Part shown: piece by piece, positions 57,484 to 64,000 of the stretch | How the letters are laid out: every line of letters begins with the position of its first letter | How positions within the stretch are numbered: position 1 is the first letter of the stretch | Source: Syngnathus acus | Lineage: Eukaryota > Chordata > Actinopteri > Syngnathiformes > Syngnathidae | Reading direction: 5' to 3' | DNA length: 64,000 nucleotides | Assembly: GCF_901709675.1 (NCBI RefSeq) | Contig: NC_051093.1 | Coordinates: 4,051,053-4,115,052, forward strand | The notes under the pieces: generated by a model | The model's input: the letters and a program-made list of their open reading frames with translations, nothing else | The model's database searches: none | Told to the model about the DNA's origin: nothing | Position numbers and translations under genes: made by a program

Positions 57484-58059
57484 GATCACCCCCATCCGTG
57501 TGCTTGTGTGCGTGTTGTGTTATTGTTTGTTAAAATGGGTCATATGCATTTTTCCCCCCCACCATGAAACAGCTTCAGGTGTCTTATTTTAAGATCTCTG
57601 ACATTCTTCGGTCAACATGCACAAAAGATCAAGAATTACAGTAAACTCGTCACATTCTTGTCAGCTTTTGTTACCATGGCGACTGGGGACTGAACTGCAG
57701 CAAAGTGAGGGCTATGCAATGTTGCTATCTTGACAACTTTGTTGCTCTATTCAGCAACGTTTCTGGCTAATTTTCAGGAACTTGACGAAGGGCTTTTCGT
57801 GACTAGACTTTTGGAGACCCCGATGCCCCCCCCCCCTCCTGAACTGCTCTTCTTACCTTTGTCTTTGACATGGTTGTGCTTCTGTGTCTTTCTTGAGAAC
57901 ACAGACCCTTAACTGTTTGCAAAACAGTAAAAAGTCAATTTTCCAAAATGTTCAAACAACGTTCGTTCTGGTAGCATCATCTTTCACGTCTGTGTGTCAT
58001 GTTTGACGTAGTTTAATATTATTTATGTGAGTGTTGTGGTCAATGGTTAGAGCAGCATC

Positions 58060-58212
58060 AATAAATGTGCGCTGGTCAGTGGTGAAGGTTCAGAAAAAGG
58101 GAAATGGTTTATCAGGACCCTTGTGAAAATGTCATGGCGACAGATGCTCGCCGGGATCTTTGATGGCTCCTCATGCTGTTTGTGTGTCACGGCAGATGAA
58201 GTCTTCAATAAA
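58060..58212 (+). terminator. Candidate atp6v0a1 polyadenylation signals
   Basis: AATAAA occurs at 58060-58065 and again at 58207-58212, about 0.58 and 0.72 kb past the stop codon. Either gives a plausible 3' UTR end. Confidence 0.45.
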
Positions 58213-60066
58213 GGAGAGAAGAGATGCTGTTGGTTGTCTGCTTATGCGTAATCTCAAACTGAGATTCAAGTGATTACGCTCATATGCACAGTTGTACAAA
58301 TGCTAATCGTCACGAGAACTCGGATAACTTTTTAAAATATACTGGAGCACCTTTCATTCAAAAGCATAACATCAAATAAAAAAATCAAACCAAAAAATAA
58401 TGAATAAAGTTTAATCGCCTGCATTTCATGTATGTATTTTTATTTATTATATTATTTATATATTATATATTTTTATTTACCATAGTTATAATGTAATGCC
58501 TTTTGATAGGTGTTATCTATTCATAATTTTTATATATTACATAAATGAAACAATTCTAGTTATTACTGCCAGTTTCTCCTGTGTGTATGTGAATGCCTTG
58601 GCCATAAGGGGGCAGTATTATACAGAGTAAATTTGATGGTGAGACGAGTACATAGGACAGGAGTCTTATTTATTATTTTTTTTTTTCCATTATTTCTTCC
58701 CGCAGATAAGGAATACGTGCTGTGAGCAATGTTTGCTCTGACTACATTATTATTGTCATCATTATTATTATAGTACCACACCGGAAAGTAAGAAGAAAAT
58801 AGCTTAATCCTAAAAGGTCCAATAAACAGTAGCATGTTGTCTTTCTGGCACCTTGGGAGGCCGAGGCAGTAAAAGTCCATGATGAGGAACATCATGTCCT
58901 CTCTCCTGTGTATCTTTTAGTGTGGGGGTGGATGGAGGGATAAAAGGCGGCGGGGGTAGCCACAACAACCCCAAGTAATAATAGATAATAGAGCTCTTTA
59001 TTTATATTCCCTTTTTCTTGGAACTTGATTTAATTTGATATTTCCCAGGGTGTCATCACACAGGCAGGGATGAGCAACCCCGCAATTCTCGCTGTGTTTA
59101 CACCTCCCAAAGCTTATTATTGGTCTGCTTTATCTCAAGCAAACAACACTTTAGTTGGACCGAACAGCATCTTGAAAGAATGTTGGCGTCCCTCTTAAGC
59201 TTTTAGTTAGTTTTAGTTTTTTTTCTTTTTCTACTACCTTTTTCCACTTTCTGAAAATAATACAGTTGCAGGACAGTTTAAGCCAAAAAAAGAAATGGTC
59301 CCGAATTGCTTCTTTTTAGGTCGCTGATGTCACCCTGGGGTTTGTTGGGAAGGTTCAATCTGTTGACACGGGCCAAGCATTCAAACGGAAGCGCCTCGAT
59401 TGTGGCGATAACATACTTGTGTGCAACCTGCCTGACCTCTACCATTGTTTGTGGGCTGCTATTTTGGCCAGGAAGTGGTGACTGTGCAGGGGGGGTTAGC
59501 ATGCACCAAGTTCAGCCATCATACCTCTGCAAAGCATCTTGTATAAGAGGTCAACAATGCGTGATGGCAATTAGTGTCGCTTTAATCCTTTATCGCTACA
59601 TTCTCACAGGTGTGTCAGAAAACTTCCAGGATTGTTGTTATGCACACAGATCCTGCGTCAGTTGCTTCGTTTTGTGTCCTGTCACTGGGTTTGACTTCTC
59701 CAGGGCAGCTTCAAATGTTTTATTTTTGTACTTTTGGAACGTGACACCCTTTTTAGTCCTAAAAAAGGAACCTAAAGTTGACATGGAATCATGTACAGTG
59801 TGGCAACGTCAAGTCTGGTTCGTAGTGTGAGTGAGCATGCAAGCATGTGCTTCCAATAACTACTTAATCCAGTAGTAAGTACAAACCATGAGCGAATCCA
59901 GACCGCAAGAACCCTTTCACTTTTAGTCTGGATAACTTTGTTGTCATTTGTATTGAGATGGAGATTTATTTGAATGCGGTCAGACAGAACCTGACTTGAG
60001 ATGAGATAGACAAAGAGAAAAAAAAAATCAATAACAACAGCACAGCCAGCCTTATCATTGAAACTA

Positions 60067-60309
60067 CCGTATTTTCCGCACTATAAGGCGCACCGGATTA
60101 TAAGGCGCACCTTCAATGAATGGCCCATTTTAAAACTTTGTCCATATATAAGATATATACATTTGGCCCGCGGGCTGGACTTTGGACAAGCCTGCTGTAG
60201 TGGCTCAATATTGGTCCATATATAAGGCGCACCTGATTATAAGGCGCACTGTCAACTTTTGAGAAAATTTGAGTTTTTTTAGGTGCGCCTTATAGTGCGG
60301 AAAATACGG
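60067..60309. mobile_element. TA-flanked MITE with long inverted repeats (243 bp)
   Basis: The left end ccgtattttccgcactataa and the right end ttatagtgcggaaaatacgg are exact reverse complements, and the pairing continues inward (ggcgcacc / ggtgcgcc). The element is flanked by TA at 60065-60066 and 60310-60311, the target preference of Tc1/mariner-type transposases. The unit ataaggcgcac recurs four times inside, twice from each arm. No transposase frame exists. The near-perfect ends suggest recent activity. Confidence 0.8.
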
Positions 60310-60805
60310 TAGTATTTTTATGTGATCGACTTAATGCCCCCTCTCAGATGTGTCCTGGCGCCAAAACTGCCAGCATCCTTAAAGTTCTGATCCGAGAATC
60401 ATTTGTAGGACAGGACAGTCCTGAGCCAAGTGATGCTATCAGTGTGATGCTGGAGTGTCTTGCCGTACCGATCACCCATCCCAACTAGCATCAGGGCCCA
60501 CAACTTCATTCCTTGACCCGAACATATCACCTATTATGTTCTTGTTTTTTCGTCATCCCTCCCCCCCCCACAAGCCAAAAATGCCGAGGGAGGAAGTGGC
60601 AGCCGCAGACCGAAAACAGGCCGCGCTCGGTCGGCCTTTGTTGCAAAGGCTTTTGTTGTTGTTCGTTGGTTTCCAGGGACAAAATAAATAACTGGGACTA
60701 ACCAAAGGCATTCGCCCGCCTCCCTTTCCGCCCTCGCCATGAGAAACACATTACCGGCGGTTTACGAGTGTTGAGCCAATCTGCTGTTTCTCCTTTTCAG
60801 AGACG

Positions 60806-60807
<2 letters not shown>

Positions 60808-60836
<29 letters not shown>
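60808..60836. repeat. 29-nt poly(dC) tract
   Basis: Uninterrupted C run followed by gcccccatcc. It is one of several long C/G homopolymers in the window (25852-25902, 32009-32023, 3421-3433). Confidence 0.85.
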
Positions 60837-61768
60837 GCCCCCCATCCTCATTCCGCTCGAAATCCAAGAGACAATAGTGGTATTTATTTACAGTATTTTC
60901 TTTGATGAGATTTCCGTGTTTTGCTCCACTTTGAGCTTACGTGGCCTCATGTTTGCACTGAAAAGCTGGAGGTCACCGGGCGGAATGTAGCAGGAGACAG
61001 CCAGGAGGTCAGAGCATCACCCTGATGCATTCCACAGGGATGAAGCCAGCAGGATTTGATTAGCTGTACATCTTCATATATGGAAGATGATCTGCAGGTC
61101 ATAGGATGGTGTATTTTTTCTTTTACCCCCCCAAAGCATTATTGTGAATTTAAGCAGAAAGGAATGTCCGTATTATGTAAGGTGCAAGAACTGCGGTATA
61201 ATTGAAGTGGTTGAAAAAGAGGCCAAAGTGGAACAAGATGGGGATGACTTAAACTAGAAAATTACACTGGTTATATTTTAATTAAAGGTGGCTTTGAATC
61301 CCTAAACATTTGACACTGCTTCTAAAAAATTACTTTACTTCTGGTTTTTGAAATTTGTATTTTTTGCTTTTAAGTTGGACCTATAAAAACTTGCGTAATG
61401 CAGCTTTTGCCATGCTTTGTCATTATAGCTGACTTAAAAAAAGTCACCTGTTCAGTCTTAATTCATAAATGCATATTACTAAATATATATCACAAAGCTG
61501 ATGTGCTAGAGAAAAAATAGAGGCAGATTCAGAATGAAAAAATAATTTAGAAAAGTTTACTTGATTACAAAAGTTTTGGTTTGTTAGTTCTATCAATGGG
61601 GTATTTTTTTTTTAATATAGTTTACAAAACCCAGTCTGTTCAACCCCAAGTGTATTGTGGCTTTTTTATGGAGTATTTCTGATGATTTATTTTCAAGGTG
61701 GAAAAATGCACGTAGTCATAAGAGTTTGATACAAAATGTACATGTATTTCTCTGCAATAACAATAACA

Positions 61769-61774
61769 TTTATT
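61769..61774 (-). terminator. Candidate polyadenylation signal of the STK17-like gene
   Basis: AATAAA on the minus strand lies about 0.8 kb past the stop codon of the kinase gene, in A+T-rich 3' UTR-like sequence. Confidence 0.4.
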
Positions 61775-62577
61775 CAACTTTAAACAAAAAAAAAAAAGTC
61801 CATGAGGACAAGTGCAAAATTGGCTGAAATCCACAAGCAAAAGGCATCATTAATAACAACGGAAAACAAATAAAAAGATAACATTGAAAAAGCCAAACAT
61901 GTTAGCAACCAAATTGATCCACGGACGGACGGGCGAGAAAGACTTCGGTTTATTGGTGGAAATATTACAACGTCTTGCTCCCTTCCCGAGCGTTGTGTAT
62001 TGTACGACTCTTCTTTGGTTACCGTTTCAGCCTCCATCAGTTATTTTCAAAATCTTGCTGCATTCTTGAAGTACAAATTGTTAAAAAAAAATAAAAATAA
62101 AAAACAAAAAGGTGCGAAGACTTGTGCAAACGCCCAAAAGAACAATATGAATACATCGTGGCACTTTTACCATATGTACAGTAGGTTCGGGCTGTACGAT
62201 TACGTGAAAAGTCCTTTTTAACTAAATGAGATTTTTATAAAAATAAAAAATAAAATAAAAGTGCTCTCAAAATTGTATTGAAAAAGTGAGAATGCTGACT
62301 CAGACTGACGGTAGAGGCAAATGTAACTTAAATAAACATAAAAAAAAAAACCTCTTTTGCGCTAAGCTCACTTTAAAATGTCCAAACATTATTTTCCCGC
62401 TCCTCCTTCACCAAAAACTCATTGTAGATGGATGAACGACCGGAACCAGTTTGGGTTACTTCTTGCGACCCAATTCGGGTGGGGAAACTAGTTCTGTTTA
62501 AAACGAGGAACCCGTCTTCTTCATTCTCGTTGTTTCCCCGACTGAGTCCAAACGAGCGTCTCTAAAGCGCGTCTCCT

Positions 62578-63820
62578 TCAGCAGATGAGCTCTTGCTGTA
62601 TTTCGGGCCGAGGGACGAAGGGCGGCTCGGTGAAGGAGAACGAGCCGCAGCCCGTCTTCAGCTCGCCCTGGCACGGGCACGCCAGGTACGAACCCATCAG
62701 GCCCAGTTCCGGGGACGGCGCCGGGCTCTCGGGCTCCGACTCCTCGGACTGGCTGCTGTCGCCAGTGTCGGGTTCATCCAAGGACGACAAAGACGGCGTG
62801 GCGTGGAGTTGCACGAGGGGGTGGGGGTTCAGCCAAGGGTGGCTCAGACATTCCTCCGCCGTGGCTCTCTTCCTAGAAACACAACAACATCACAGATGAG
62901 TAAAGATTTTTTTTTACATAACCAAAATGGAACAAAAAAAAAAAAAAAAGCTTTTACTCGGAAAATGTTCCCATCATTTAATCTCGGAGAATAGATTGCT
63001 TGTTATTCTTTTTCTTCAGTTTTTATTGGATTCATGTTGAATAAATCAGAACGCTTCTGCTGGGGGATGACGAGTCAAGTGACTGGACCCAAATGACTCA
63101 TGCGTCTGTTTTGAAGTTTTCGTAACAGAAATACGATAAAATTAAGTCACAAGTTGCGCAAGAGGAAACCGATTTTTGCCTTATGTGCTCATTTCAGACG
63201 CATTTCCGGCTTGACTTACATCCTGAACGTCAACTCGTGTCTATGCTAACCTCACCTGGGGTTTTTCACCAACAGGGACTTGATGAAGTCGACAGCCGGC
63301 GGCGAGACGTCCTGGAAGGTGTCGTGCGAGTACTCCACGCTGACCTGAGAGATGTTGAGAAACGTCTCTTGCTTGTCTTCTCCCAAGAAGGGCGACTCGC
63401 CGGTCAGCATGACGTAGGTCAGAACCCCGATGCTCCTGATCGCGTGAGAAGACAGATGACTGTCAGCTTTGTGACGCGTTTTTAGCCTTGATGGAGGAGG
63501 AGCTACGGAGTACACTCACCACATGTCTGTTGCAGTGGTGATGGGTTCGTAGCTGAGAATCTCTGGTGCTAGAACACAAATGATCTTGATTAGCCAATGG
63601 CTAATAATATTTTTGAGCGTATGTGAATGCACATATAGATTTCCCCCCCCAAAAATGTGTGAAGTGACTGTGGAGGGAAGTATCGAGACTCACCAACATA
63701 CTCAGGAGTACCCAGAATCTCCCGGACTTCGCTAATGCTGTCCACGCGTCTGGACAGGCCGAAGTCCACAATCCGGATGTCACCCAGTGGCCTGGCGCTC
63801 GTCAGCAAGATGTTCTGTGG
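62578..63820 (-). CDS. DRAK/STK17-family Ser/Thr kinase, C-terminal part
   Basis: Death-associated-kinase-related kinase (STK17A/STK17B family), nuclear or cytosolic regulators of apoptosis and lymphocyte signalling. Four terminal exons on minus are visible: 63820-63694, 63568-63520, 63435-63256, 62872-62578. In order they show PQNILL (end of the catalytic loop), [20 protein letters not shown] (DFG at 63766-63758), [23 protein letters not shown] of the activation segment, [20 protein letters not shown] with the [11 protein letters not shown] signature of this family, and [14 protein letters not shown] Ser/Glu/Pro-rich tail ends IQQELIC. Subdomain IX matches STK17A better, while LVKNP and the -LIC end recall STK17B, so the paralog is left open (an stk17a-like copy is likely). 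The ATP-binding lobe and start codon lie beyond the window. Confidence 0.92.
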
Positions 63821-64000
63821 CTGCGGGGATCGGAGGGACTGAGGTTACGTAAGCGCCAAACTTGGTAGCGGATGGGATTTGGCGCTTGGTTTGAGATGAA
63901 AAGCAGCCCCCCCCCCCCGGAGGATTTGGAAGTCGTCAGTCGGCATCTCGCCGAGCGTCTGATCTGAGCTAAGCCAATCAGGGAGAGCGGGGTCGGACTT

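Larger units (their letters stand above)
58230..61765. other. Intergenic stretch between atp6v0a1 and the STK17-like gene
   Basis: It contains a TA-flanked MITE (60067-60309), a 29-nt C run (60808-60836), an A+T block near 58400-58560 and simple repeats. The longest open frame (59306-59830, plus) has no recognised similarity. The two flanking genes converge here. Confidence 0.55.

Noticed and set aside
59306-59830. 174-aa open frame on plus with hydrophobic parts
   Set aside because: No homology is recognised and the start context is unremarkable; treated as chance.

Overview
This is a eukaryotic nuclear window, almost certainly from a teleost fish. The genes have GT-AG introns, no operon structure, AT-rich introns with many simple repeats, and fish-type short repeats (hAT-like and TA-flanked MITEs and a tRNA-headed SINE). 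The gene order stat5 - stat3 - cavin1 - atp6v0a1 matches the vertebrate STAT5/STAT3/CAVIN1/ATP6V0A1 block, with one stat5 where mammals have two. Species cannot be fixed from the sequence. A compact percomorph genome is my guess.

Layout: (1) 1-14 kb is gene-poor. It holds a complete 313-bp hAT-like MITE (88-400), long stretches with nothing recognised, and a CpG-rich patch at 11.28-11.97 kb that may be the 5' end of an unidentified minus-strand gene. (2) 13.9-32.4 kb is stat5 on the minus strand: 18 coding exons (786 aa), a 10-kb first intron and a non-coding first exon under a GC-box/CCAAT promoter. (3) 33.4-41.05 kb is stat3 on the minus strand: 23 coding exons (793 aa), non-coding first exon, CCAAT/TATA-like promoter, and a young SINE in one intron. 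(4) 41.5-49.25 kb is cavin1 on the minus strand: 2 coding exons (405 aa). (5) 50.3-58.2 kb is atp6v0a1 on the plus strand, diverging from cavin1: 21 coding exons (841 aa with the 18-nt microexon) plus a possible second 15-nt microexon. (6) 58.2-61.7 kb is intergenic with a TA-flanked MITE. (7) 61.7-63.8 kb is the 3' half of a DRAK/STK17-family kinase gene on the minus strand; its start lies beyond the window.

The exon chains of stat5, stat3, cavin1 and atp6v0a1 were checked for phase at every junction, and each total is a multiple of three. The genes are not a functional operon. stat5 and stat3 are ancient tandem duplicates for cytokine signalling, cavin1 builds caveolae, and atp6v0a1 is a membrane subunit of the proton-pumping V-ATPase.

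No wholly new system was found. The best leads are the pair of atp6v0a1 microexons with flanking splicing signals, a CLEAR-type lysosomal promoter site at atp6v0a1, the unidentified CpG-rich first exon at 11.3 kb with an upstream in-frame mini-ORF, and the SINE with an exact 12-bp target duplication in stat3.
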